A stretch of DNA of 64,000 nucleotides from NCBI GenBank assembly GCA_022763485.1, contig JALEGX010000159.1:1-64000 (forward strand), read 5' to 3'. Within the stretch, counting starts at the first letter, position 1; the number at the start of each line of letters is the position of its first letter. Below, one piece after another: positions 18,122 to 26,836 of the stretch. The DNA is from Paracoccaceae bacterium. GTDB taxonomy: Bacteria > Pseudomonadota > Alphaproteobacteria > Rhodobacterales > Rhodobacteraceae. The notes beneath the pieces are model-generated. The model was not told the DNA's origin, searched no databases, and worked only from the letters and a program-made list of their open reading frames with translations. Both the position numbers and the translations under genes were made by a program.

Positions 18122-19195
18122 TCAGTTCCGCATGCCGAACCACTTGCGATAGAGGTCCTCATATCGCCCGTCTTCGCGCATGCCCAAGAGCACCCGGTTG
18201 ACGTCTTCGCGCAGCGGCGAGCCCGTCGGCAGGGCAATCCCGTAGTTCTCGCTAAGGAACACCGACCCCACAAGGCGACCGTGCTGTTCGCCTTGATGAG
18301 ACGTGTAATAGGACAGAACCGGCGCATCAAAGACGACCGCTCGGACCTGCTCGCTCTCGAAGTCCGCGATCATCGGATCCAGCGTCTCATACCCGCGATA
18401 ATCAATCTCGCGCCGATCCAGGAAACCGGCCGCGGTGGAGCCACGGATCGTCGCAACCTTGACGCCATACAGATCATTCACCGACCGGATGGATCCGGAA
18501 ATTGCCTCAACCGTCATGGCGGCGGTGATCTTTGCCACAAAGACCGACACGATGAACAGCGATGACACCACCAGGATGACCCCAAACACGCGGCCAAACG
18601 GGGTACGCGGCATCCGCTCTTCAAATCCGCCATTCACCACCAAGTTCAAGGCCCACCAGAAGGACGGGAACCAGGCTTCGGGCAGGGGCCGGTCGAAATA
18701 GGGTTGGGCGCGCCGTTCGAACACCCACATCAGCATCCCGCCCGCCAGCAGCAGGACAAAGGCAACGCCGATCGCCATCAGCAGATCGGTGGAAAAGATC
18801 GCATCGATGAGCGAAGGCTCCATTGCGTCCTTGGCCGGGATCATGATCTGCAGGCCCGCCTCAAAGATCGGCTGGCTGAAATCCATGACCTTTTCACGCG
18901 CGGACGTGATCGAGATATTGGCAATCGCCATATCCGAAGACCCGTCCTGGACGCTGCCCAGCATGTCGGCAAAACCGTCATGCCTGCGAACCTCGACCTC
19001 CCAATCCAGTTCCTTGGCGATGCTTTGAAGCAGGTCCATGGAAAAGCCCGTGGATCCGAACTGGGACTCGTCCGGCATCGAAAACGGAGGACGGGTGACC
19101 GTGGAAACGACCACGTTCTGAGCAGCCGTGACCTGAGCGAGACACATCACGCAAAGGGTAGCGACGACACGAAATATGCGAGAGATTAGATGCAT
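18122..19195 (-). CDS. Prokaryotic ionotropic glutamate receptor-like protein
   Basis: The 357-residue protein splits a periplasmic amino-acid-binding domain around a pore. Order: signal peptide 1-25, lobe S1 (26-130), membrane helix about 138-159, pore-loop region about 176-200, membrane helix about 201-222, lobe S2 (235-357). S1 has ITSAREKVMDFSQP, matching the receptor motif whose Arg binds the ligand alpha-carboxylate. S2 has VVFDAPVLSYY, whose Asp would bind the amino group. AKITAAMTVEAI after the second helix resembles the receptor gating motif. The pore (ALNLVVNGGFEERMP) lacks the TVGYG filter of GluR0. It is probably an amino-acid-gated channel or a derived sensor. The ATG at 19195 was preferred over an upstream TTG. 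Confidence 0.8.
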   Translation of the reverse strand: MHLISRIFRVVATLCVMCLAQVTAAQNVVVSTVTRPPFSMPDESQFGSTGFSMDLLQSIAKELDWEVEVRRHDGFADMLGSVQDGSSDMAIANISITSAREKVMDFSQPIFEAGLQIMIPAKDAMEPSLIDAIFSTDLLMAIGVAFVLLLAGGMLMWVFERRAQPYFDRPLPEAWFPSFWWALNLVVNGGFEERMPRTPFGRVFGVILVVSSLFIVSVFVAKITAAMTVEAISGSIRSVNDLYGVKVATIRGSTAAGFLDRREIDYRGYETLDPMIADFESEQVRAVVFDAPVLSYYTSHQGEQHGRLVGSVFLSENYGIALPTGSPLREDVNRVLLGMREDGRYEDLYRKWFGMRN

Positions 19196-19254
19196 CTGTT
19201 TTGCCGGGTTTTCCCGTTTCTTATGCAGAATCCGGCTTTGACGCAAGCAACGCC

Positions 19255-20349
19255 TCAGGCAACGCGACGCTCGGCCAAAACTGTTGCATCAAAGGACCCA
19301 AGCACCTGATAGGCCCGCTTGGCATGTTCCGGCAGTGTGTTGCGATCCACCGCCCCAAGAAGGCTCAGCGCAAGCTGCTGCCGATCCCGGCGCAGACGGC
19401 CGATGAACAGGCTTTCCAGGTTGGTTCCGGCCGCCCGGACGGTTTCATGGTTGGGCAACAGCAAGTGCATGTATGTGACCAGCGGGCCGCAGTCGGGCTG
19501 GTAGGCCGCGGTGCCGTTGTTCAGGTGCCGTGACGGGATCAGCACCGCTTCTTTGCCGAAGAGGTATTCCACTTCGCTGCCCCGCAACAGCATACGCAGG
19601 CCGGGGGCCACGTCGATATCCTGCAAAAGGTCGAAATAGGGTGCGCGCAACCGGACCGGCTTCCATGACCCCCGTGCGGGCACCGTATGCTTGATCTTGT
19701 GCAGAACCGGCACTGCGGTGCCGGCTTCGGTCAGCACCACGTCGCCGCGCCGAAGCTCTGACAGCTTCCGATATCCGTCGGGCGTCTCTATTGGCGTTGA
19801 GGGCAAGAGCGCCGGCATCGGCCCGATCGGTTCCAGCCGTGATGAAAGGGCCAGAAAGAACACCTCGGGCGAGACGTAGCGCAATGGCCCATCGTGCAGG
19901 AGCGAGCGCGCATCACGAACACGCAGCGGTTTGGGCGCTGGAACGTCAACCAGCAGCGGTTTTTCATCCTGCGGTCGTTCAATCACCAGCTTGCCCCAGC
20001 GGCGCGGCGCATCCCAGAGATAGGTGATGCGCAACGTATCCGTGCGGCTGACCTGCGAATGGTTGAGCGTCTGATGCACAACACCATCCCCTTGCCCCAG
20101 AACCAGACCAACGCCCCCTCCCGGAATCGCATGGATGGCGAAATGCAGCGGCCAGGTTCCGTCCTGCTCGAACAGGAACAAGGGCTCCAGCGTGCGGGTG
20201 GTCGGCAGGCGGGTTTCCATCACCAGCGTGCCGCGCACCATCAGCCCGTCGGGCGACATATCAACAAGGTCGGGTGAGGTCGCAGCACGGGCCAACCCCT
20301 GTGCCGCAAAACGCGTCCCTTCCCGATCTGACAGGCCGATCCATCCCAT
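19255..20349 (-). CDS. Degenerate Hint-domain protein (Hint protein 3)
   Basis: The 364-residue protein has an N-terminal beta-rich domain (about 1-175) and a C-terminal Hint-like domain. The Hint is recognisable from LSELRRGDVVLTEAG, APGLRMLLRGSEVEYLFG, LIPSRHLNNGT and VTYMHLLLPNHETV, which track the two neighbouring Hint proteins. The expected start PCFVAGT reads LLPSTPIETP here, so the catalytic cysteine is missing. The conserved SPNHRVLL histidine is also replaced (LRMLL). Self-cleavage is therefore unlikely. The ATG sits one base after the stop of Hint protein 2, which indicates one operon and translational coupling. Confidence 0.8.
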   Translation of the reverse strand: MGWIGLSDREGTRFAAQGLARAATSPDLVDMSPDGLMVRGTLVMETRLPTTRTLEPLFLFEQDGTWPLHFAIHAIPGGGVGLVLGQGDGVVHQTLNHSQVSRTDTLRITYLWDAPRRWGKLVIERPQDEKPLLVDVPAPKPLRVRDARSLLHDGPLRYVSPEVFFLALSSRLEPIGPMPALLPSTPIETPDGYRKLSELRRGDVVLTEAGTAVPVLHKIKHTVPARGSWKPVRLRAPYFDLLQDIDVAPGLRMLLRGSEVEYLFGKEAVLIPSRHLNNGTAAYQPDCGPLVTYMHLLLPNHETVRAAGTNLESLFIGRLRRDRQQLALSLLGAVDRNTLPEHAKRAYQVLGSFDATVLAERRVA

Positions 20350-20350
20350 C

Positions 20351-21928
20351 TCAGGCCGCCTCTGCCACCGATGCCAGCAAAAGCCGGGCCTCATAGCCTT
20401 TCAACGTCCGGCGTGCTGCCACGCTGTAACCGGCACCGGACATCGGGTCCAACTCGGGGAAGAGCGAACAGATTTCCTGCACCTGCGGGGCCTCAAACAG
20501 GGCCGTGGTTTGCGGGCCAGGCAGGAAGCTTTCCGTTGCCAGACGTTCCGAGAACACAACCTGATGTTCATCGAAAAGAAGATGCACATAGGTGACTGTA
20601 CCGCCCGGTTGCCGGGTCACACTGCGGTCATTGACCAGATCCTTGGCGGCAACCAGAACCTCGCTCTCACCAAACAGAACCTCGGCATAGGCGTTCTGGA
20701 TCAGCACCCTGTGTTGCGGCGAAACCAGCAGTTCTTCGTGATCGCCAAAGGCTCCGGCGCGAATGCGGATCGGGGCAAACTCCCCTTCTGCCGCGACGGT
20801 GCGCTGCCCAATCCAGCGCAAGGGCTGTGCGCCGCTGTCCCGTGTCAGCACCAGATCCCCGGGCACCAGGTCCTCGACCGCGACCTCACCGCCGGGCACG
20901 GCTATCTGCGTGCCCGCCACGAAACAGGGGATCGAGCTGACATTGACGAATCCGGTATCCGAATTGGACCCATCGGATGTTGCGTAGGTGAAGTTGAAAT
21001 CTTCGATGTCGCCGTTGCCGATGATCTTCAGCGTGCCGTCCGGGTTCAGCTGAACGCTTTGCCCGGTGTTCAGGTTGACCGTATCGCCGACATTGACCTC
21101 AACCCCGTTGATATGGGTGATCGTCAGGGTGCCGCCGCCGTTGTTGATGTCATTGTCCAGAACATCCAGATCGACCTCACCGGTCGGGTAGAGCGTGGTG
21201 CTGTCGTCCAGCGCCACCAGCTCGGTCTGGACGGAATCCGCAGCGATCAGCAGGTTACTGTCATAGTTGCTGTCCGACACATCCGCGACACCGATACGGA
21301 TGGTGTTCACCGCACCGGGAACAACATTCATCGTCAGCGTCATGGTGACCGTCAGGCCGTCCATTTCCGTGTTGTAGGAATCATTGCCGTTGTCCAGAAA
21401 CAGGTTTTCGTTTGTGGTCGTGTTGATGTTGCCCGGATCGGTGTCCCCGTTTCCGATGGTCAGATCCACTTGGGTGCCATTGACCCAAACGCCCACGAAG
21501 TCCTGATAGATCGAATTCGTGTATTCCGGATATTCCTCGGATGAGAACACGAACTGCATCGTCATCACGCTGGAAGTCGGAACAAAGCTGACGTCCAGAT
21601 AGGAGGCATCGTAGGTCCGCGTTCCAGCGGCCGCGTTGAAATCGGAGTTGTTGTTCACCCCCCGCGTATTGGTCGAGGTGTTGGTGTCCTGATTGGCCTG
21701 CCCGGATGAATTGGTGTAGTCCCGCGCACGACCCGTCGACAGGATGACGCCGGTGTCGCTGGGCGTTGCGTTGGGCGAAACGCTGTCGCCGTTCGAGAAG
21801 ATGGCCGAGGAATTTCGGTCGCCGGAATAGGACGCCCCCACCACGGTGACACCATCGCCAAAGATGGTCTGCGCCATCGCAAATGCGCTGGCGTTGGTCT
21901 GATAGGTCAACTCGGACGCTGCTACCAT
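20351..21928 (-). CDS. Choice-of-anchor-L plus Hint-domain protein (Hint protein 2)
   Basis: This 525-residue protein is a paralogue of Hint protein 1 with the same order. The choice-of-anchor-L sandwich (GVILSTGRA, FVFSSEEYPEY, DFVGVWVNG, EMDGLTVTMTL) comes first. The cadherin-like repeat follows (LDVLDNDI, LTITHING), then a Hint domain starting at PCFVAGT with Cys335, LVPGDLVLT and VSPQHRVLI. The catalytic Cys and the block-B His are both present. The sandwich is rich in Asn/Thr/Ser/Asp, as in extracellular proteins. The internal ATG at 21928 was chosen because it aligns with the paralogue's start; an in-frame ATG at 21946 is possible. It is followed directly by Hint protein 3. Confidence 0.84.
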   Translation of the reverse strand: MVAASELTYQTNASAFAMAQTIFGDGVTVVGASYSGDRNSSAIFSNGDSVSPNATPSDTGVILSTGRARDYTNSSGQANQDTNTSTNTRGVNNNSDFNAAAGTRTYDASYLDVSFVPTSSVMTMQFVFSSEEYPEYTNSIYQDFVGVWVNGTQVDLTIGNGDTDPGNINTTTNENLFLDNGNDSYNTEMDGLTVTMTLTMNVVPGAVNTIRIGVADVSDSNYDSNLLIAADSVQTELVALDDSTTLYPTGEVDLDVLDNDINNGGGTLTITHINGVEVNVGDTVNLNTGQSVQLNPDGTLKIIGNGDIEDFNFTYATSDGSNSDTGFVNVSSIPCFVAGTQIAVPGGEVAVEDLVPGDLVLTRDSGAQPLRWIGQRTVAAEGEFAPIRIRAGAFGDHEELLVSPQHRVLIQNAYAEVLFGESEVLVAAKDLVNDRSVTRQPGGTVTYVHLLFDEHQVVFSERLATESFLPGPQTTALFEAPQVQEICSLFPELDPMSGAGYSVAARRTLKGYEARLLLASVAEAA

Positions 21929-22261
21929 TGTCTGCCCCAACTTCATGCCAAGGCAGAGTCCGACGGGATCGACTTTGGATCACACGTCAGATGCGTTCCG
22001 CGTCTTGCGCGCGGTAACAAGAGTATTGGCCGTTTTCGGCTCTTTTGCTCGGGTGCCCTGCCTCGGGTCTATGTTTTAATCTGCGTTTAACATGGCTTTT
22101 CAGGTGACGCGAAGGGAAATTGTGATCAGGCGGACAACATGCTGTGTTTGCGGCACAATTGACACGACGCGGCCTGGCGTCTGTTGTAGGGTCCGGCCAG
22201 AAATTTGCACCTTTGCCGAAAGCAGGCTAGGGCAGGATCTGACCAAAACCCGGAGGGGCTC
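21929..22261. other. Divergent intergenic region between Hint protein 2 and dapE
   Basis: This 333-base stretch has no supported gene. It is AT-richer in 22040-22140. Near dapE, TTGACA (22160-22165) with TGTTGT 17 bases later is a plausible sigma-70-type promoter, although the -10 match is weak. The Shine-Dalgarno for dapE is GGAGGGG just before the ATG. I see no terminator or notable repeat. Confidence 0.5.
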
Positions 22262-23407
22262 ATGCCACAGACCGATGCCGCCAAACTGACCGCCGACCTG
22301 ATCCGCTGCCCGTCGGTGACACCCGAAGAAGGCGGCGCGCTGGTGCTTCTGACCGAACTGCTGAGCGAGGCCGGTTTCGAATGCACGCGGGTGGATCGCG
22401 GTGAGGTCAGCAACCTGTTTGCACGCTGGGGTGACAAAGGGCACCAGCGGACCTTCGGCTTCAACGGGCACACGGATGTCGTTCCTTTGGGGGATGAAAA
22501 CGCCTGGACCATGCCGCCCTTCGGTGCTCAGGAACAGGACGGCTTCATGTATGGCCGTGGCGCGACGGACATGAAATCCGGCGTTGCCGCCTTTGCCGCA
22601 GCCGCCGTGGATTTTGTGCGGGAAACCCCGCCTGAGGGTGCGATTGTCCTGACCATCACCGGGGACGAAGAAGGCGATGCCGTGGACGGCACCACCGCCT
22701 TGCTGGACTACATGCAGGACGCAGGCGAACAGATGTCCGTGTGCATCGTTGGCGAACCCACCTGCCCCGACCGGATGGGCGAGATGATGAAGATCGGCCG
22801 CCGTGGCTCCATGACCGCGTGGTTCACCGTGACCGGCGTCCAGGGGCATTCAGCCTATCCGCATCGGGCCAAGAACCCCCTGCCGGCCATGGCCCGCCTG
22901 ATGGACGTATTGGCCAGCCACGAATTGGACCAGGGCAGCGACCATTTCGATGCCTCGACCCTGGCGGTTGTGACCATCGACACGGGCAACCCGGCGACCA
23001 ATGTCATTCCTGCGCAATGCACCTCGACCGTGAACATCCGCTTCAACGACCTGCACACCGGCGCCGATCTCAGCGACTGGCTGCGCAGCGAAGCGGACAA
23101 GGTGGCCACAGCCCATGGCGTTGAAATCGACATCCGGATCAAGATCTCGGGCGAAAGCTTCCTGACCCCTCCGGGGCCGCTGTCCGAGCTTGTGGCCCGT
23201 GCGGTCGAGGCGGAAACGGGCATTGCGCCCGAGATGTCGACAACCGGCGGCACCTCGGACGCGCGCTTCGTCAAGAACCACTGCCCGGTGGTAGAGTTCG
23301 GACTGGTCGGGCGCACCATGCATCAGGTGGATGAACGGGTTGAAGTGGCACAGATCCACCAGCTCAAGGATATCTACACCCGCATGCTGAAGGACTATTT
23401 CGCATGA
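22262..23407 (+). CDS. dapE: Succinyl-diaminopimelate desuccinylase
   Basis: DapE, a dinuclear zinc hydrolase, removes succinate from N-succinyl-LL-diaminopimelate, a late step in lysine and peptidoglycan precursor synthesis. The 381-residue protein shows the M20 metal ligands: His70 and Asp72 ([12 protein letters not shown]), Asp103 ([10 protein letters not shown]), the catalytic/ligand Glu136-Glu137 (GDEEGDA) and the C-terminal His in GRTMHQVDE. The dimerisation domain lies in the middle (about 185-295). The ATG at 22262 follows GGAGGGG. The GNAT gene overlaps its stop by 4 bases, which indicates an operon. Confidence 0.96.
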   Translation: MPQTDAAKLTADLIRCPSVTPEEGGALVLLTELLSEAGFECTRVDRGEVSNLFARWGDKGHQRTFGFNGHTDVVPLGDENAWTMPPFGAQEQDGFMYGRGATDMKSGVAAFAAAAVDFVRETPPEGAIVLTITGDEEGDAVDGTTALLDYMQDAGEQMSVCIVGEPTCPDRMGEMMKIGRRGSMTAWFTVTGVQGHSAYPHRAKNPLPAMARLMDVLASHELDQGSDHFDASTLAVVTIDTGNPATNVIPAQCTSTVNIRFNDLHTGADLSDWLRSEADKVATAHGVEIDIRIKISGESFLTPPGPLSELVARAVEAETGIAPEMSTTGGTSDARFVKNHCPVVEFGLVGRTMHQVDERVEVAQIHQLKDIYTRMLKDYFA

Positions 23408-23835
23408 CCGTGACCGTTGACGTCGCAACGCCGGATGAGCTGCCGACCTGCCTGGAGCTGCGCAACATCGTGTTTGTTCAGGAACAGGGCGTATCGGTCG
23501 AGGAAGAGGTCGACGGGCTAGACAACAGCGCAATCCATCTGCTGGCCCGAAACCAGGCGGATCCCCAGGGTGCCGCACGGATCCTGATCAAGGGCGACAC
23601 CGCCAAGATCGGTCGTGTCTGCGTCCTGAAACAGGCGCGAGGCACAGGAATGGGCGCTGCGCTCATCCGCAAGGCCGTGGAGGTCGCCCGCGCCACCGAC
23701 GGCGTGCGCCACGCCAAGCTGGGGGCACAGGTCCACGCGCTCAGCTTTTATGAAAAGCTTGGGTTTCAGGCGTTTGGCCCGGTCTACATGGATGCCGGGA
23801 TCGAACACCAGGACATGCAGATGGACCTGGGATGA
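23404..23835 (+). CDS. GNAT-family N-acetyltransferase (ElaA-like)
   Basis: A 143-residue GCN5-related acetyltransferase. The acetyl-CoA-binding motif A is at [20 protein letters not shown] (about 74-93), followed by the [12 protein letters not shown] element (about 116-127) typical of motif B. The N-terminal [23 protein letters not shown] region matches the ElaA-type subgroup (key part [12 protein letters not shown]). The substrate is unknown. Overlaps at both ends (ATGA with dapE, ATGA with the next gene) place it in the dapE operon. Confidence 0.87.
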   Translation: MTVTVDVATPDELPTCLELRNIVFVQEQGVSVEEEVDGLDNSAIHLLARNQADPQGAARILIKGDTAKIGRVCVLKQARGTGMGAALIRKAVEVARATDGVRHAKLGAQVHALSFYEKLGFQAFGPVYMDAGIEHQDMQMDLG

Positions 23836-24413
23836 ACCGCACGCTGGTGATCATGGTCAAGGTGCCGCGACCGGGCCGGGTGAAAACCCGTCTGGGAAAA
23901 GGCATCGGCATGGTCGCCGCAGCCTGGTGGTTCCGGCATCAGACCCGCACCCTGATGCGCCGCTTGCGGGATCCCCGCTGGCAGATCGTTCTGGCGGTCT
24001 CCCCCGACGCCGAAGGTCTGTGTTTCCGGGGATGGCCGGGTGACCTGCCACGGATGGCCCAAGGTCAGGGATCACTGGGGGACCGGATGGCGCGGGCGCT
24101 ACGCTCTGCCCCGCCGGGGCGCGTGTGCCTGATCGGTGCGGATATTCCGGGCATCCGACGCCACCACATCGCCCGGGCCTTTGCCACGCTGGGCCAGCAT
24201 GACGCCGTGTTCGGCCCGGCCCCGGATGGTGGATATTGGCTGGTCGGCCTGAAACAGGCAGGCCGCATTCCTGCCGGCCTGTTCGACAAGGTGCGCTGGT
24301 CCAGCTCGCACGCGCTGAGCGACAGCATGGCCAGCCTGCCGGGCAAGCGGATCGCGCTGGTGGACCAGCTGCGGGACGTGGATACGGCCAAAGATCTGCT
24401 CCAGACCCTCTGA
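23832..24413 (+). CDS. DUF2064/TIGR04282 nucleotidyltransferase-fold protein
   Basis: The 193-residue protein has a GT-A/CofC-like nucleotide-sugar fold. Visible marks are VKVPRPGRVKTRLGKGIG at the N terminus (phosphate-binding Lys/Arg), LIGADIPG (metal-binding Asp) near 102-109 and GPAPDGGYWLVGL near 127-139. Family members are often annotated as glycosyltransferases, but activity has rarely been shown. It is the last gene of the dapE-GNAT unit. Confidence 0.8.
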   Translation: MNRTLVIMVKVPRPGRVKTRLGKGIGMVAAAWWFRHQTRTLMRRLRDPRWQIVLAVSPDAEGLCFRGWPGDLPRMAQGQGSLGDRMARALRSAPPGRVCLIGADIPGIRRHHIARAFATLGQHDAVFGPAPDGGYWLVGLKQAGRIPAGLFDKVRWSSSHALSDSMASLPGKRIALVDQLRDVDTAKDLLQTL

Positions 24414-24465
24414 ACCATTCGTTTTAGCGCATGACGAGGTGCGGAGCGCGTGCTAGGTCGAAAGC

Positions 24466-26721
24466 ATGAGCCGTATCCCTACGAAAGAGGAGATCCTGGA
24501 CTGGATCTCGTCGAACCCGACCCAGACTTCGAAACGTGACATCGCCAAAGCCTTTGGCATCAAGGGCGCTGCGCGGATCGATCTGAAACGCCTGCTGAAA
24601 GAGCTGGAGGCGGACGGCCACCTGCAGAAACGGCGCAAGACCTATCGCGACCCCGAAAGCCTGCCGCCGGTATCCGTGCTGCAGGTCAAGGCCCCCAACA
24701 GCGAAGGCGATCTGTTTGCCCGGCCGTTGGAATGGCATGGCGAAGGGATTGAACCCATCGTTCTGATCATCCCCCGCGCGTCCGATCCGGCGCTTGGCGC
24801 TGGGGACCGGATCCTGGCCCGGCTGACCGTCGTGCATGAAGCCGATCACAACTATGAAGCCCGGCTGATCCGGCGCATCGGCACCAATCCCAAACGTGTT
24901 CTGGGCGTGTTCCGCAAGGGATCCGAAGGCGGGCGGATCGTGCCGATCGACAAGGCGTCCTCGACCGAATGGATCGTCGGGGATCAGGCCACGCTGGATG
25001 CGCGCGACGGTGAGCTGGTAGAGGCGGAACAGGCCGGGCCCAAGGGCCGTATGGGCCTGCCCCGTGCACGGATTGTCGAACGTCTGGGCGATCCGTCTGC
25101 CCCCAAGGCCGTGTCGTTGATCGCTATTCACCAGCACGGGATCCCCGATGCCTTCCCGGATGAGGCAATTGCCGAAGCCGACAAGGCCCGCCCCCTTGGG
25201 CTGAGCGGTCGCGAAGACCTGCGGGACCTGCCGTTGATCACCATCGACCCGGCCGACGCCCGTGACCATGACGACGCCTGTTATGCCGAGGCCGACGACG
25301 ACCCCGACAACCCCGGCGGGCATATCGTCTGGGTCGCGATTGCCGATGTTGCGGCCTATGTCACACCCGGATCCGCGCTGGACCGAGAGGCCCGCAAGCG
25401 TGGCAACTCCAGCTACTTCCCGGACCGCGTTGTCCCGATGTTGCCTGACCGCCTGTCCGGCGACCTGTGTTCACTGCACGAAGGGGTGCCGCGTGCCTGT
25501 GTTGCGGTCCGGATCAAACTGGACGCCGAAGGCAACAAGATCTCTCATCACTTTGTGCGCGGGCTGATGCTGTCGCAGGCCTCGCTGCACTATGGTGAGG
25601 TGCAGGACGCCATGGAAGGGCGGCTGAACGAGCGCACCGAACCCTTGCTTGAAGGGGTGATCCGCCCGCTCTACGCCGCCTACGACGCGCTGAAACAAGC
25701 GCGCGAACGGCGCCAGCCGCTGGATCTGGACCTGCCCGAACGCAAGATCGTGCTGAATGATGACGGCAAGGTCGAATCGGTGAACTTCCGTGACCGGCTG
25801 GATGCGCACCGTTTGATCGAAGAGTTCATGGTGTTGGCCAATGTCTGCGCCGCGGAAACGCTGATCGCGAAACGCTCGCCCCTGCTGTTCCGCGTTCACG
25901 AAGAACCCTCGCCGGAGAAGCTGAACGCGCTGCGCGAAACCGCCCAATCGGCCGGCTTCAACCTGGCCAAGGGACAGGTTCTGCAGACTCGTCACCTGAA
26001 CGCGCTGCTGTCCCAGGCGGCGGGCACGGATGAGGCGGAGCTGATCAACATCACCACCCTGCGGTCCATGACACAGGCCTATTACAGCCCTGAAAACTTC
26101 GGGCATTTCGGTCTGGCGCTGCAACGCTATGCGCATTTCACCTCTCCGATCCGCCGCTATGCGGACCTGATCGTGCACCGGGCGCTTGTCAGCTCGCACA
26201 AGTGGGGCAAGGACGGGTTGACCCCGGAAGAGCTGGACCGGCTGGAGGACACTGCCACCCATATCTCGGAAACCGAGCGGCGCTCGATGATGGCCGAACG
26301 CGACACCACCGACAGGTATCTGGCGGCCTATCTGTCCGAGCGTGTGGGCAATGAATTCACGGGGCGCATCAGCGGGATCGCCCGCTTTGGGGCCTTCGTC
26401 AAACTGGATGAAACCGGCGCTGACGGGCTGATCCCGGTCCGCACCCTGGGGCGGGAGTTTTTCCACTTCGACCAGGAAGAAGGCACCCTGACCGGTGTCG
26501 ACACCGGCTTTACCATCGCAATCGGCCAGCGCGCCGCGGTGCGGATCACGCAGGCCACGCCGGTCACTGGCGGGCTGGAGCTGGAGCTGCTTTCGATCGA
26601 GGACCAGGCCCTCCCACGCGGGCGTCGCGGGTCGCCTGCGGGCGTCACCCGGCGGAAGGTCAACAAGTCCAAGCGCAAGAAGGACAAGCTGGCCCGCAAG
26701 GTGCTGCGCAAACGTCGCTAG
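24466..26721 (+). CDS. rnr: Ribonuclease R
   Basis: RNase R is a processive 3'-5' exoribonuclease that degrades structured RNA. The 751-residue protein has an N-terminal winged-helix domain (about 8-65), cold-shock-type domains (about 75-240) and the RNB catalytic domain (about 258-590) with the acidic cluster DPADARDHDDACY. The ERRSMMAERDT region follows, then an S1 domain (about 620-710, GRISGIARFGAFVKL). It ends in a Lys/Arg-rich tail that helps bind structured RNA. It has its own start region after a 52-base gap and encodes a second RNA exonuclease besides PNPase in this window. Confidence 0.96.
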   Translation: MSRIPTKEEILDWISSNPTQTSKRDIAKAFGIKGAARIDLKRLLKELEADGHLQKRRKTYRDPESLPPVSVLQVKAPNSEGDLFARPLEWHGEGIEPIVLIIPRASDPALGAGDRILARLTVVHEADHNYEARLIRRIGTNPKRVLGVFRKGSEGGRIVPIDKASSTEWIVGDQATLDARDGELVEAEQAGPKGRMGLPRARIVERLGDPSAPKAVSLIAIHQHGIPDAFPDEAIAEADKARPLGLSGREDLRDLPLITIDPADARDHDDACYAEADDDPDNPGGHIVWVAIADVAAYVTPGSALDREARKRGNSSYFPDRVVPMLPDRLSGDLCSLHEGVPRACVAVRIKLDAEGNKISHHFVRGLMLSQASLHYGEVQDAMEGRLNERTEPLLEGVIRPLYAAYDALKQARERRQPLDLDLPERKIVLNDDGKVESVNFRDRLDAHRLIEEFMVLANVCAAETLIAKRSPLLFRVHEEPSPEKLNALRETAQSAGFNLAKGQVLQTRHLNALLSQAAGTDEAELINITTLRSMTQAYYSPENFGHFGLALQRYAHFTSPIRRYADLIVHRALVSSHKWGKDGLTPEELDRLEDTATHISETERRSMMAERDTTDRYLAAYLSERVGNEFTGRISGIARFGAFVKLDETGADGLIPVRTLGREFFHFDQEEGTLTGVDTGFTIAIGQRAAVRITQATPVTGGLELELLSIEDQALPRGRRGSPAGVTRRKVNKSKRKKDKLARKVLRKRR

Positions 26722-26836
26722 GCGGTTTTCGGCTGCCCCGGGCAGGCGATTGATCGCTATCGATACGCGCAGATCCTTTTGAAATTTCCCGTTTTGCGTT
26801 AGTCTGAACCTGGGCAGCAAATCAGGACAAGTTTTC

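Noticed and set aside
18122..19195. The receptor-like protein as a simple amino-acid ABC binding protein
   Set aside because: Two membrane helices and a hydrophobic pore-like loop interrupt the binding domain between its two lobes, which simple binding proteins do not have.
16044..21928. Hint domains read as inteins inserted in host proteins
   Set aside because: The Hint parts lie near the C terminus of secreted-type proteins, no C-terminal extein of a conserved enzyme follows, and no homing endonuclease domain is present.
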